A stretch of 44,688 nt of DNA from Bacteroidota bacterium (GCA_029571985.1 JAKQVC010000177.1:1-44688), one strand, 5' to 3'; shown: positions 8,598 through 16,734, numbered from the stretch's first letter. The notes: generated by a model from the sequence alone, not told the origin. Numbers and translations are program-made.

Positions 8598-8622
8598 GCT
8601 TGCGGGAAGCCGTATACCTTTG
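8591..8622 (+). promoter_or_regulatory. Promoter of the GlcD-type oxidase gene
   Basis: TTTG (8591-8594) and TACCTTTG (8615-8622) are exact matches to both Bacteroidetes promoter elements with a 20-base spacer. The ATG at 8628 begins five bases after the -7 element, so the transcript should be leaderless or nearly so. Confidence 0.8.
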
Positions 8623-8627
8623 ACGTT

Positions 8628-10028
8628 ATGTTTACGAAGTTGACCTCTGAAGACATTCAGCACTTTAAACATATTGTTGGCGATACATGGGTGTCTGTTC
8701 AACAGGAAGATTTGTTGCATTATGGGAGCGACGAAACGGAAGATTTAAACTTTCCGCCAGAGGTGGTCATTAAACCCCGAACACCACTGGAGATTGCTGC
8801 CATTATGCAGTGGGCACATGCACGCTATATTCCGGTTACCCCAATGGGTGCCAGAACGGGCCTTAGTGGCGGCGCATTACCTGTTTTTGGAGGTATAGCG
8901 CTGAGTATGGAGCGATTTAACCGGATTCTGAACATTGATGAACGCAATTTGCAGGTTACCACCGAACCGGGCGTGATTACAGAGGTGTTGCAGGAGGCAG
9001 TTAAGGCCAAAGGATTATTTTATCCTCCCGATCCGGCAAGCAAAGGGTCTTGTTTTATAGGAGGCAATGTTTCTGAAAATTCCGGTGGTCCGAAAGCAGT
9101 GAAATACGGAGTGGTGAAAGATTATGTGTTAAACCTGGAAGTCGTATTGCCGGATGGTGAAATCATCCAGACCGGTGCCAATGTGCTTAAAAATGCAACC
9201 GGATACAACCTCACACAATTACTGGTGGGTAGCGAAGGCACACTGGGCATCATTACTAAAATAGTTTTGCGCCTGATACCTTACCCACAACGGGATTTTT
9301 TAATGCTCATTCCCTTTGGATCAGCAACGGATGCCTGTGCTGCAGTTAGTGCCATTTTTCAGGCAGGAATAACACCCAGTGCGATGGAATTTATGGAGCG
9401 GGATGCCATTGAATTTGTATTGATGCATAACCCGGATTTACATATGGATTTACCCGCAGATGTACAGGCACATTTGCTTGTTGAGGTGGATGGAAATGAT
9501 GAAGAAATACTGATGCGCGATTGCGAAAAAATTGCAGAGGTCGTTTCAGCCTATCATGCGGGTGAAATGCTTTTTGCCCAATCAGAGCGCGAAAAACAGG
9601 ATTTATGGCGCATCCGTAGAAAAGTGGGAGAGGCGGTAAAGCAACATTCTGTTTACAAGGAGGAAGATACGGTTGTGCCCCGGGCTGAATTGCCTGCTCT
9701 GCTAAAAGGCGTAAAAGAAACAGGTCTGAAATACGGCTTCAGGTCTGTGTGTTATGGACATGCCGGTGATGGTAATCTGCATGTAAATATTTTGCGCGGC
9801 GATTTGTCGGACCATGCCTGGCAAACCACGCTCACAGAAGGCATCCGCGAGATATTTCAACTCGTCGTACAACTCGGCGGCACCATCAGCGGCGAGCACG
9901 GAATTGGCTGGGTCCAAAAGCCCTTCATGCCAATTGCCTTTTCATCCCGACAGTTGCAACTTTTTAAACACATTAAAGCGGTTTTCGATCCGAAGGGCAT
10001 TCTTAATCCGGGTAAGGTTATTGATTGA
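8628..10028 (+). CDS. glcD: FAD-linked oxidase, glycolate/D-lactate oxidase GlcD type
   Basis: The 466-residue protein belongs to the FAD-linked oxidases that act on 2-hydroxy acids such as glycolate or D-lactate and pass electrons to a carrier or quinone. The FAD-binding domain (about 40-215) shows VTPMGARTGLSGGAL (70-84), FYPPDPASKGSCFIGGNVSE (131-150) and VGSEGTLGIITK. The C-terminal oxidase domain has CYGHAGDGNLHVNI (375-388) and GTISGEHGIGWVQKPFM, both family signatures. No iron-sulfur cysteine cluster is present, so it is the GlcD-type subunit rather than a GlcF fusion. The start at 8628 is fixed by the promoter and by alignment with the usual N-terminus; the frame opens at 8592 inside the promoter. 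No glcE or glcF lies beside it. Substrate cannot be chosen between glycolate and D-lactate. Confidence 0.9.
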   Translation: MFTKLTSEDIQHFKHIVGDTWVSVQQEDLLHYGSDETEDLNFPPEVVIKPRTPLEIAAIMQWAHARYIPVTPMGARTGLSGGALPVFGGIALSMERFNRILNIDERNLQVTTEPGVITEVLQEAVKAKGLFYPPDPASKGSCFIGGNVSENSGGPKAVKYGVVKDYVLNLEVVLPDGEIIQTGANVLKNATGYNLTQLLVGSEGTLGIITKIVLRLIPYPQRDFLMLIPFGSATDACAAVSAIFQAGITPSAMEFMERDAIEFVLMHNPDLHMDLPADVQAHLLVEVDGNDEEILMRDCEKIAEVVSAYHAGEMLFAQSEREKQDLWRIRRKVGEAVKQHSVYKEEDTVVPRAELPALLKGVKETGLKYGFRSVCYGHAGDGNLHVNILRGDLSDHAWQTTLTEGIREIFQLVVQLGGTISGEHGIGWVQKPFMPIAFSSRQLQLFKHIKAVFDPKGILNPGKVID

Positions 10029-10207
10029 GGCCGCCCGAAACCGCTATTTTTTTTCTGAAAATTCATTTTTTTGTCATACTTTCGACACAACAATAGGTGA
10101 GCATTCCCGTTCTATCCTCAGAGAGCGGTTATCCTGATACTACACACACAACAAGGCGATTATTCTCAGAACCACACACAGGTTAAATCGTCAAAACATA
10201 TTCCTGT

Positions 10208-11608
10208 ATGAACAGGTGCGTGATTTATGTTTGTGTAGTCATGATGAGCATGTTGATGCCACTCAACACGCATGCTCAGGAATTTCAGGGATTGCGCACA
10301 GATAATTTCTCCGGTTCAAATGGCATGTTATTAAATCCGGCAGGCCCTATTTCTGGTCGTTTGCCATGGGATGTTAATGTCGGGGCCTTTGCAGTAAATG
10401 AGGATAATAATTATATCCAGATTCCCGACCCGATGCTGCGGTTTGTTTCTACTACCGATAGTATTATTGATGTAAACTATTATCATCCCAAAAAAATATA
10501 CGGACATGGAAATGTCCTGCTGCAATTGCCTTCTGCTTTTATGCGGTTTGATGATTATGCATTCGGCATGTATACTACCGCACGCTCAGCGGGCTATTTC
10601 TTAAGCGATAAGCAAACGGAAGGCATCATCGGGATTAAAGATTTACCGCTGTATACAGAACACACCATGCCGGCATTTAATGCAGGCGTTTTGGTTTGGT
10701 CCGAAATTGGATTAAATGGCGAGATGATATTGGAATCAAACTCGCTTTTCAGCATTCATATCGGTATGAACCTCAAATTTTTAATGGGATTTGAAGCACT
10801 CGGATTTGAAAATAATGAGGATTTTGTTTTTGTAAAAGATACGGTTAACTATAACCTGAGTGCATTTAATACTGAATTTGATTATACCAGAAACCTGGGT
10901 TCTAATTTATTATATGACCCGGCTAACTACGCCTTAAATGGTAAAGGTGTTGGCCTGGATATTGGTGGATATTATATCATTCATAAAAAAAGCAAATTCA
11001 CCTACTCACGTAAATTGGGATATACCTGGAAATTCGGTGCGGCATTGTTGGATTTAGGTGCCATCAAATTCACAGCCAATTCTGGAAGTTATCATCTTCA
11101 GGATACATTGCCTTTTGCTGTTTCAAACCTTGTTTTAGATTCAATAGATGATATTGATGAATTTAATCGCACCGGATCGAAAACGATTTATGATGATGTT
11201 GACTTTTCTAAAGATTTCAGCACCTTTAGTATGTTTCTCCCGGCTGCATTAATGCTGTCGGTTGACAAGCCACTGGGAAATGATTTTTTTGTTCAGGCGA
11301 TGATTGTGCGCCGTTTTCCGCGGTTTGGTACAAATCTGATTGCCCGCTCTAATATTGTAGCTGTTACACCAAGATACGAACGCAGAAAAATAGGATTGTT
11401 TATGCCGATGCAATTATACGAGGATAAAGAATTCCGAATCGGCGGTGCAGTGCGGTTTTTTTTCCTGACGGTGGGCACTGATAATTTTAGATCGTGGACA
11501 AATCCGGAAGATTATGCTTCCATTGATTTCTATGTAGGGGTCAAATTAACGCCTTATTGGCTGGTGCCTGAAACCAAAAAGAAATTTATTGAATGTCTGA
11601 AATGGTAA
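10208..11608 (+). CDS. Probable outer-membrane beta-barrel protein (DUF5723-like)
   Basis: The 466-residue protein has a signal peptide (CVIYVCVVMMSMLMPLNTHAQ) and a mature part made of alternating hydrophobic and polar strands. The opening (RTDNFSGSNGMLLNPAGPIS) and repeated VGAF/FGMY/FGAALLDLG/FFVQAMIVRRFPRFG strand-turn patterns resemble the DUF5723 family of Bacteroidetes outer-membrane proteins. The end (VGVKLTPYWL) also looks like a final barrel strand. Function is unknown. It is convergent with rsmI, whose stop is only 16 bases away, so the two transcripts share a very short 3' junction. Confidence 0.65.
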   Translation: MNRCVIYVCVVMMSMLMPLNTHAQEFQGLRTDNFSGSNGMLLNPAGPISGRLPWDVNVGAFAVNEDNNYIQIPDPMLRFVSTTDSIIDVNYYHPKKIYGHGNVLLQLPSAFMRFDDYAFGMYTTARSAGYFLSDKQTEGIIGIKDLPLYTEHTMPAFNAGVLVWSEIGLNGEMILESNSLFSIHIGMNLKFLMGFEALGFENNEDFVFVKDTVNYNLSAFNTEFDYTRNLGSNLLYDPANYALNGKGVGLDIGGYYIIHKKSKFTYSRKLGYTWKFGAALLDLGAIKFTANSGSYHLQDTLPFAVSNLVLDSIDDIDEFNRTGSKTIYDDVDFSKDFSTFSMFLPAALMLSVDKPLGNDFFVQAMIVRRFPRFGTNLIARSNIVAVTPRYERRKIGLFMPMQLYEDKEFRIGGAVRFFFLTVGTDNFRSWTNPEDYASIDFYVGVKLTPYWLVPETKKKFIECLKW

Positions 11609-11623
11609 GCTTGAACATCCGCA

Positions 11624-12298
11624 TTATTCAGCTGCCGCAATTACAATAACACATTCTCCTTTTGGTTCTTTCTGCATATAATGCGCTAAAACTTCAGTGC
11701 AGGTGCCTCTGATTGTTTCTTCAAATTTTTTGGAAATCTCTCTGCTAACAGTTACCTGCCGGTCTCCTAAAAAAGTTTGAATCTGCGTGAGTGTTTTTAC
11801 CAATCGCTGCGGCGCCTCATAAACAACCATGGTTTTATTTTCCTGTGCCATGGATTTAAATTTTGTTTCACGGCCTTTTTTCTGCGGTAAAAATCCGAGA
11901 AAAATAAATTCATGTATGGGCAAACCGGAATTAACCAACGCTGGAACAAAGGCAGTTGCGCCGGGAAGTGTTTCAACCGCAATCCCTTTTGATACGCAGG
12001 TATGTACTATTAAATAACCAGGATCGGATATACCGGGTGTGCCTGCATCTGAAATGAGTGCAATGGTTTTACCAGCAGCAATTTCTTCACTGATGCGCTC
12101 AACCTGGGCATGCTCATTAAACTTATGATGCGAAATGGCTTTTGTTTCAATGCCAAAGTGCTTTAACAATACACCGGATGTGCGGGTGTCTTCGGCAAGA
12201 ATTAAATCAACCTCTTTAAGTATACGAATTGCTCTGTAGGTAATATCTTCTAAATTACCTACCGGAGTGGGAACCACATATAGTTTGCCAGCCGACAA
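11624..12298 (-). CDS. rsmI: 16S rRNA 2'-O-ribose C1402 methyltransferase RsmI
   Basis: RsmI methylates the 2'-hydroxyl of C1402 in 16S rRNA using S-adenosylmethionine, tuning the decoding centre. The 224-residue product starts LYVVPTPVGNLEDITYRA, has LILAEDTRTSGVLL, and the SAM-binding loop ISDAGTPGISDPG, followed by the tetrapyrrole-methylase core (LPGATAFVPALVNSGLP, FLGFLP). It ends soon after the core (GECVIVIAAAE) and so lacks the C-terminal helical extension of the longer enterobacterial form. It is the last gene of the pepP-pssA-purS-rsmI operon, 31 bases after purS. Confidence 0.95.
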   Translation of the reverse strand: MSAGKLYVVPTPVGNLEDITYRAIRILKEVDLILAEDTRTSGVLLKHFGIETKAISHHKFNEHAQVERISEEIAAGKTIALISDAGTPGISDPGYLIVHTCVSKGIAVETLPGATAFVPALVNSGLPIHEFIFLGFLPQKKGRETKFKSMAQENKTMVVYEAPQRLVKTLTQIQTFLGDRQVTVSREISKKFEETIRGTCTEVLAHYMQKEPKGECVIVIAAAE

Positions 12299-12329
12299 GT
12301 GCTTATTCGTTTACATTTCAGGTCAAAGC

Positions 12330-12581
12330 TCAAGCCTCATGGATGGTGAGCGTGTAGCTCTCCATAATCGGATTGGCTAATAATTTTTTACAGGCTTCCT
12401 CTGCAATTTTTTTTGCTTCTGCAGCATTGGCGGCTTCAATATGTAACTGGATATGTTTGCCTATGCGCACATCTTTAATTGCATCAAGTGATAAATTGTG
12501 CATACTGCCTGCCACAGCTTTCCCTTTAGGATCTAATAATTCTTTCAGAGGCATTACATCTATCTCTGCTTTAAAGACCAT
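12330..12581 (-). CDS. purS: Phosphoribosylformylglycinamidine synthase subunit PurS
   Basis: PurS is the small subunit of the formylglycinamidine ribonucleotide synthase complex (with PurL and PurQ) in purine synthesis. The 83-residue protein has the family's compact form: FKAEIDVMPLKELLDPKGKA at the N-terminus, then DVRIGKHIQLHIEA and EEACKKLLANPIMESY. Its start lies inside pssA, whose stop is at 12571-12573 (11-base overlap), suggesting coupled translation. purL and purQ are not beside it. It is the third gene of the pepP-pssA-purS-rsmI operon. Confidence 0.93.
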   Translation of the reverse strand: MVFKAEIDVMPLKELLDPKGKAVAGSMHNLSLDAIKDVRIGKHIQLHIEAANAAEAKKIAEEACKKLLANPIMESYTLTIHEA

Positions 12582-13359
12582 TTTCTTTGATATTTTTTGT
12601 GATGGAAATGATGATATACAAAAATAATAGTATCGGTATTACCGCAAATAGTATATTAAAAATGAATATAGCTGTAAAACCAACAAATATGCTGATGAGT
12701 AATAAACCATAAACCCATTGATTTTCCTGCCATCCAAATGATTTGAATTTCAAACTTAACATCGGTATTTCACTCATCATCAGATAACTGAGCAATATAA
12801 CCAGGCCGAGCAATACCCAATGATTTTGCAACGTAGTGAGCAACCCTAATTCATTGCGCAATAACATCGGTGGCAAAGAAACGATAATCATTGCCATGGC
12901 AGGTGTTGGTAATCCTAAAAAACCTGTTTTCTGGCGCACGTCAATATTAAAGCGCGCCAAACGCACTGCAGCGAATATGGTAACCAGAAAGCCTGTCGAA
13001 AAATATAAAATCGGATAGTCGAATGCATTGTAATGCACATAATAGGCACGTGCCAATAATTGATACATAATCAATCCCGGTACCAACCCAAAAGTAACTA
13101 CATCAGCCAGTGAATCTAATTGTTTGCCAAGTGCCGACTCAACCTTTAGTGCTCTCGCAACAAAGCCATCAAAAAAATCAACAACGCCTGCAAGCATGAC
13201 ACAGTAGCAGGCTAAATTGATTAAACCCATGTCTATAAAAAATTCCTGCTTTCCGGTCATAATTACCATATGGTCATTATACAGGTATACAACACCCATA
13301 CAACCTAAAAACAAGTTGAAAAGTGTAAGGATGTTTGGCAGGTTTTGTATAAGTTTCAT
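12571..13359 (-). CDS. pssA: CDP-diacylglycerol-serine O-phosphatidyltransferase
   Basis: This membrane enzyme joins CDP-diacylglycerol and serine to form phosphatidylserine, the precursor of phosphatidylethanolamine. The 262-residue protein has the full CDP-alcohol phosphotransferase signature D-G-x2-A-R-x8-G-x3-D-x3-D at Asp64, Gly65, Ala68, Arg69, Gly78, Asp82 and Asp86. About seven hydrophobic segments follow, ending in two close segments (FILFAV...PILLFLYIII). The start at 13359 gives KLIQNLPNILTLFNLFLG, typical of the family. It sits 38 bases after pepP and overlaps purS. Confidence 0.94.
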   Translation of the reverse strand: MKLIQNLPNILTLFNLFLGCMGVVYLYNDHMVIMTGKQEFFIDMGLINLACYCVMLAGVVDFFDGFVARALKVESALGKQLDSLADVVTFGLVPGLIMYQLLARAYYVHYNAFDYPILYFSTGFLVTIFAAVRLARFNIDVRQKTGFLGLPTPAMAMIIVSLPPMLLRNELGLLTTLQNHWVLLGLVILLSYLMMSEIPMLSLKFKSFGWQENQWVYGLLLISIFVGFTAIFIFNILFAVIPILLFLYIIISITKNIKENGL

Positions 13360-13397
13360 GAATCTGTATCCCGGCGTTTATTTTGGTTAATGATGAA

Positions 13398-14690
13398 TTA
13401 GGAATGCATCAATGATTCAATTTCGTCAACCTCTGCAGGTGTATCGCGCATGAAATCATATTTACTGCCATCCGGCATCAGCATAATATCATTTTCGATG
13501 CGAATACCGATGCCTTCTTCACGTATATAAATTCCAGGTTCACAAGTTAAAACGGCATTAGCCGGAACCGGTGCATAATGATCGCCGATATCATGTACGT
13601 CTAATCCTAAAAAATGTCCGGTGCCATGCATAAAATATTTTTTAAAGGCAGGCCATTCAGGATCCTGATTTTTAATATCGGTATCTGTAATTAATCCTAA
13701 ACCTTTTAATTCCGATTCCATCACTTTTCCGACTTCCGCATTAAAATCCTTTAAAATCATGCCTATATGCATCATATCAATGGCCTTTTTCTGAACCCGT
13801 AATACGGCATTGTACACATCTTTCTGACGTTGTGTGAATTTTCCGTTTACCGGAATTGTTCTGGTCAGGTCAGCACAATAATTCGCATATTCTACGCCAA
13901 AGTCCATTAATAACAAGTGCCCATCTTCACAACGTAAATTATTGTCTACATAGTGTAATACACATGCACTTGGTCCACTGGCAATAATACTGCCGTAAGC
14001 AGGTCGGGTGCCTCTGTTGCGCAAAAATTCATGTTGAATTTCAGCTTCCAGTTCATATTCCATCACACCGGGTTTCACAAATTGTAAAACGCGTTTGAAG
14101 GCTTTGTTTGTGATGTCGCAGGCAATTTGCATTAAATCGCGTTCCCACAAACTTTTTGATGTGCGCAATTGTGCCATAATGGGTGCACTGCGCATATACT
14201 GATGTAAGGGATATCTGCTTTTTGTTTCCTGAATAAAACGGGCATCCCTGTTTTGTACAGTTATGCTGGCGCGATCATTTTCGTTGGTGTTTAAGTACAC
14301 ATTCGCCGCATGGTTCATAAGCATACCGAAAATACCTGCAAAATCTTCCTTCCAGTGAATGGTTTGAATACCACTGGCGGCACGCGCTTCCTCTTCCGTG
14401 TATTTATGTCCTTCCCAAATGGCAATATGTTCGTTGGTCTTTTTTAAAAATAAGGCTTCGCGATATTTAGGATTCGGACAGTCGGGATAAATCAGCAGGA
14501 TGGTTTCTTCCTGATCAATACCGCTGAGATAAAATAAATCACTACTCTGCTTCCAGGGATGAAATTGATCTGCGTTTGTCGGCATTTCATCATTGCTATG
14601 GAAAACTGCAATACTGTTGGGTTGCAGATGCTGGGTATAATTCGCCCGGTTATGAACGAACAGCGCTTGATCTATAGGCAGATACTTCAT
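13398..14690 (-). CDS. pepP: Xaa-Pro aminopeptidase (aminopeptidase P, M24B)
   Basis: Aminopeptidase P removes an N-terminal residue that precedes proline, using two metal ions. The start at 14690 gives KYLPIDQALFVHNRANY, typical of the family; the frame opens further upstream at 14753. In the 430-residue protein the creatinase-like N-domain is followed by a pita-bread catalytic domain with the five metal ligands: Asp263 (LLMDFG), Asp274 (CADLTRT), His359 (HGTGHFLGLDVHD), Glu384 (CEPGIYI) and Glu399 (RIENDI). No signal peptide, so cytosolic. It heads the minus-strand operon with pssA 38 bases downstream. Confidence 0.95.
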   Translation of the reverse strand: MKYLPIDQALFVHNRANYTQHLQPNSIAVFHSNDEMPTNADQFHPWKQSSDLFYLSGIDQEETILLIYPDCPNPKYREALFLKKTNEHIAIWEGHKYTEEEARAASGIQTIHWKEDFAGIFGMLMNHAANVYLNTNENDRASITVQNRDARFIQETKSRYPLHQYMRSAPIMAQLRTSKSLWERDLMQIACDITNKAFKRVLQFVKPGVMEYELEAEIQHEFLRNRGTRPAYGSIIASGPSACVLHYVDNNLRCEDGHLLLMDFGVEYANYCADLTRTIPVNGKFTQRQKDVYNAVLRVQKKAIDMMHIGMILKDFNAEVGKVMESELKGLGLITDTDIKNQDPEWPAFKKYFMHGTGHFLGLDVHDIGDHYAPVPANAVLTCEPGIYIREEGIGIRIENDIMLMPDGSKYDFMRDTPAEVDEIESLMHS

Positions 14691-14716
14691 AATGATTATT
14701 CTCGGATTAGGAATCG

Positions 14717-14747
14717 TAAAGGTAATCAAAAGCCCCCGACCTCCAAT
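14717..14747 (-). promoter_or_regulatory. Probable promoter of the pepP operon
   Basis: On the minus strand ATTG (14747-14744) stands 19 bases before TACCTTTA (14724-14717). Each element departs from consensus by one base. It lies 27 bases upstream of the pepP start. Confidence 0.45.
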
Positions 14748-14791
14748 TTGCATCCTGTCTGGAAAAGCTCAGGGGGCATTGCCGTAAAAGC

Positions 14792-14834
14792 AAAGAACCT
14801 GACTGGTATTTATTGCCTACCAATCAGGTTCTTT
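14792..14834 (-). terminator. Hairpin ending the barrel-protein pair
   Basis: AAAGAACCTGACTGGT and ACCAATCAGGTTCTTT pair along 16 bases with one mismatch, loop of 11. It lies 25 bases past the minus-strand gene ending at 14860. T-runs are short on the minus side (GCTTTTACGG), so it may act together with other factors or serve mRNA stability. Confidence 0.6.
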
Positions 14835-14859
14835 AAAATTTTTGTTTATCCGCTATCGA

Positions 14860-15498
14860 TTAAAACAAAACAGAGGCTCTCAGGCCAATTTGTTGCGGGA
14901 AATAGCGTGAGTCGCTGTCGTCATTTTTAGTATACACCACCATGTTTTTAACGCCATTTTGGAAAAAGGTGGTAAACATTAAGGTCATATGATCATTCAT
15001 GTTGTATTCCAAACCGGCACCCATGGTCAGACTGGTATTTGAACTTTGGTATTCATAATCCTCTCCACCGCCCTTGCCGTCGTTCAATACAACGCTGCTG
15101 CTGAGGGTAAAGCCCATGGTAACGCCATATTGCAGGAAAATAACAGACTTGCCCATTTCATTACTTCTCAGTCGCACCATGATGGGTAAATCAAGCGTGG
15201 TAGTTTTAAAATCCCAATATTTCCCGGCATAGCTCTGCGAGGTTGGGTTTTGTTCAAAGCCACCGGGAACTGAGGTAAAGCGCAAGCCACTGGCGATGGC
15301 AAAGCGGCCGGTTTCGCCAATTGCGTAGTCAAGTTCACCGCCAAGTTGAAATCCAAATTTGTTGTCTGCTGGCAGGTAGTTATCGCCCTCCACTATCCAA
15401 AAGTTAACCGCAGGTGCCACTGACGCGCCAAATCTGAATGATTGAGCCTGAACCACTGATGCACATGCGATGAGTATGCCGAGTATTGTATATTTCAT
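14860..15498 (-). CDS. Outer-membrane beta-barrel protein, porin family
   Basis: The 212-residue protein has a signal peptide (KYTILGILIACASVVQAQ) and a small barrel of the PF13568-like type: FRFGASVAPAVNF at the start, repeated strand-turn patterns (GRFAIASGLRFTSV, LDLPIMVRLRSN, VIFLQYGVTMGF, TMGAGLEYNM), and a C-terminal IGLRASVLF ending in Phe, as expected for insertion by BAM. It lies 37 bases after a homologous gene on the same strand; both show the same order of motifs, so they arose by duplication. Function is not predictable. Confidence 0.8.
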   Translation of the reverse strand: MKYTILGILIACASVVQAQSFRFGASVAPAVNFWIVEGDNYLPADNKFGFQLGGELDYAIGETGRFAIASGLRFTSVPGGFEQNPTSQSYAGKYWDFKTTTLDLPIMVRLRSNEMGKSVIFLQYGVTMGFTLSSSVVLNDGKGGGEDYEYQSSNTSLTMGAGLEYNMNDHMTLMFTTFFQNGVKNMVVYTKNDDSDSRYFPQQIGLRASVLF

Positions 15499-15535
15499 AT
15501 GATATTAAGCTAAATGAATAAAAGAATGAAAAACA

Positions 15536-16216
15536 TTAGAATAAACCGGCAATGCGAATGCCGGTCTGGTTAAGTTTGACTTCGGAGCCATCATTGTTAT
15601 CGGAGTAGACGCTGGTTGCGCCGCGCTGCATAAATGCGCCTATCAGTAGGGTTGCGCCTTCCGAAATTTCAAACTCTGTTCCAAAGCCGAATTGCAAGCC
15701 ATAATTGGTTTTCAGGTATTCGACACTATTGGCACTCCCCCGATCGAAGTAATCGAGGTCGCTATCGCCCTCTAATTCGCCATTCGCTTTGGTTTCCCAA
15801 TAATCGCCCATGGCCCGGTAGCATTTTCCATAGGCAAAGCCGCCTTCAGCATAAAATACAAACTTGCCCAATTGCGGTGTTCGCGCCTGCAGCGTAATTG
15901 GGATTTCAATATATCGGGCTCTTACTGTCCATTCTTTATCTGAATTTGAGCCGGAAATATTGGTGGATGTTAAGCCGCTTTCGGCATAATTGAGGTTGAA
16001 ACCTGCCGTAATCCCCAGCAGCTCGCTTTTCAAAAAGGTCTGGTTAAACAACAATCCATACTGAAATCCGGAGAACACGGGACCATCTTCATCATATAAA
16101 GATGGGTCGTAAACCAGCGAATTTTTCGAAAAGCCGATGGAAACACCGTACCTGAATTGCTGCGCATATAGCGAAACGGAGCAGGAGAGGAGTAGGAGGA
16201 GTACTATTTTTTTCAT
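15536..16216 (-). CDS. Outer-membrane beta-barrel protein, paralogue of the next gene
   Basis: The 226-residue protein has a signal peptide (KKIVLLLLLSCSVSLYAQ) and the same small-barrel pattern as the gene at 14860: QFRYGVSIGFSKNS, LLGITAGFNLNYAESG, YIEIPITLQARTPQ, VFYAEGGFAYGKC, GLQFGFGTEFEI, and a C-terminal IRIAGLF ending in Phe. It is first in the two-gene unit, with a promoter-like sequence 35 bases upstream. The order of strands suggests an eight- to ten-strand barrel. Role unknown. Confidence 0.8.
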   Translation of the reverse strand: MKKIVLLLLLSCSVSLYAQQFRYGVSIGFSKNSLVYDPSLYDEDGPVFSGFQYGLLFNQTFLKSELLGITAGFNLNYAESGLTSTNISGSNSDKEWTVRARYIEIPITLQARTPQLGKFVFYAEGGFAYGKCYRAMGDYWETKANGELEGDSDLDYFDRGSANSVEYLKTNYGLQFGFGTEFEISEGATLLIGAFMQRGATSVYSDNNDGSEVKLNQTGIRIAGLF

Positions 16217-16251
16217 GAATGTAAATGTTCTTTAAGTCCTGATAATGGCAA

Positions 16252-16282
16252 CAAAAAAATGGCCTGCGACCTTCTAATCAAA
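16252..16282 (-). promoter_or_regulatory. Promoter-like sequence of the barrel-protein pair
   Basis: On the minus strand TTTG (16282-16279) stands 19 bases before TTTTTTTG (16259-16252), one base from the TAnnTTTG consensus. It lies 36 bases upstream of the start at 16216. Confidence 0.45.
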
Positions 16283-16496
16283 GAGACCAGGCGGATGGCA
16301 ATGTCACAAATGAGTTAAAAAATGAGTAATCATTATCGCCAAAAATAGAGACTTTAAGCCATTTTTGTATGAAAATAATCCGAAATATCGACGTCACAAA
16401 TACCCGGATTATGTAGCAAAATGGAAGTTGCCGTGAAACCGGGTAGGGGTTGATTTTAGGGAAGAGGCGCCCTTCATTGTTTATTCTCTGTTGAAA

Positions 16497-16528
16497 TTTG
16501 GTTTTCCGGTACAGACCTCCTATCTTTG
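16497..16528 (+). promoter_or_regulatory. Upstream promoter (P1) of the ribosomal cluster
   Basis: TTTG (16497-16500) and TATCTTTG (16521-16528) are exact matches to both elements with a 20-base spacer. The bases right after (CAGCCC) are the same as after the second promoter. Confidence 0.75.
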
Positions 16529-16646
16529 CAGCCCGTTTGGGTATAAAAGCCCAAAACGGAACGAAAACCGGCCGCAGGTTAATTAAGGGAGTGAACCCCG
16601 ATACTGTTCGCAAATGGCTTACCTGCACTCTCTCCAGCTTTTTTTT
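16529..16646 (+). promoter_or_regulatory. Structured leader RNA between the twin promoters
   Basis: If transcription starts at P1 the RNA would contain a hairpin at 16533-16559 (CCGTTTGGG with CCCAAAACGG, one bulge), a long-range helix GCAGGT 16574-16579 with ACCTGC 16621-16626, and a competing pairing GAGTG 16589-16593 with CACTC 16626-16630. The two pairings interleave and share C16626, so they exclude each other or form a pseudoknot. A T8 tract at 16639-16646 follows at once. This is the layout of an attenuator or ribosomal-protein-binding leader, but no known Rfam family is recognised by eye. Confidence 0.4.
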
Positions 16647-16664
16647 GGGGTTTGTGCACATACC

Positions 16665-16696
16665 TTTGTGAATATCCTCACCCCTTCTTATCTTTG
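16665..16696 (+). promoter_or_regulatory. Downstream promoter (P2) of the ribosomal cluster
   Basis: TTTG (16665-16668) and TATCTTTG (16689-16696) match both elements exactly with a 20-base spacer. rpsL starts at 16735, giving a leader of about 30 bases rich in A and T. Confidence 0.8.
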
Positions 16697-16734
16697 CAGC
16701 CCCAAAATTTTTAAACAAAAAGGTTAATAACTGA

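Larger units (their letters stand above)
16217..16734. other. Divergent intergenic region ahead of rpsL
   Basis: This 518-base stretch carries the barrel-gene promoter (minus), two tandem plus-strand promoters for the ribosomal cluster and a structured leader between them. I see no gene; the 146-residue minus-strand frame at 16278-16718 runs antisense through all these sites and lacks protein-like character. Confidence 0.7.

Noticed and set aside
10054-10084. Promoter-like TCTG-N19-TACTTTCG upstream of the DUF5723-like gene
   Set aside because: Two departures from consensus and a 120-base leader; not distinguishable from chance.
9814-10137. 107-residue plus-strand frame overlapping the end of glcD
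   Set aside because: Out of frame with glcD, no family or signal features; glcD itself is well supported.
16580-16617. Cobalamin-riboswitch-like bases (GGGAGTGAA, CTGTTCGCAAATGG) in the rpsL leader
   Set aside because: Only short pieces of the consensus are present, the P5 helix is too short and the gene context (ribosomal proteins) does not fit B12 control.
16278-16718. 146-residue minus-strand frame upstream of rpsL
   Set aside because: Runs antisense across two exact promoters and the leader; composition is not protein-like.
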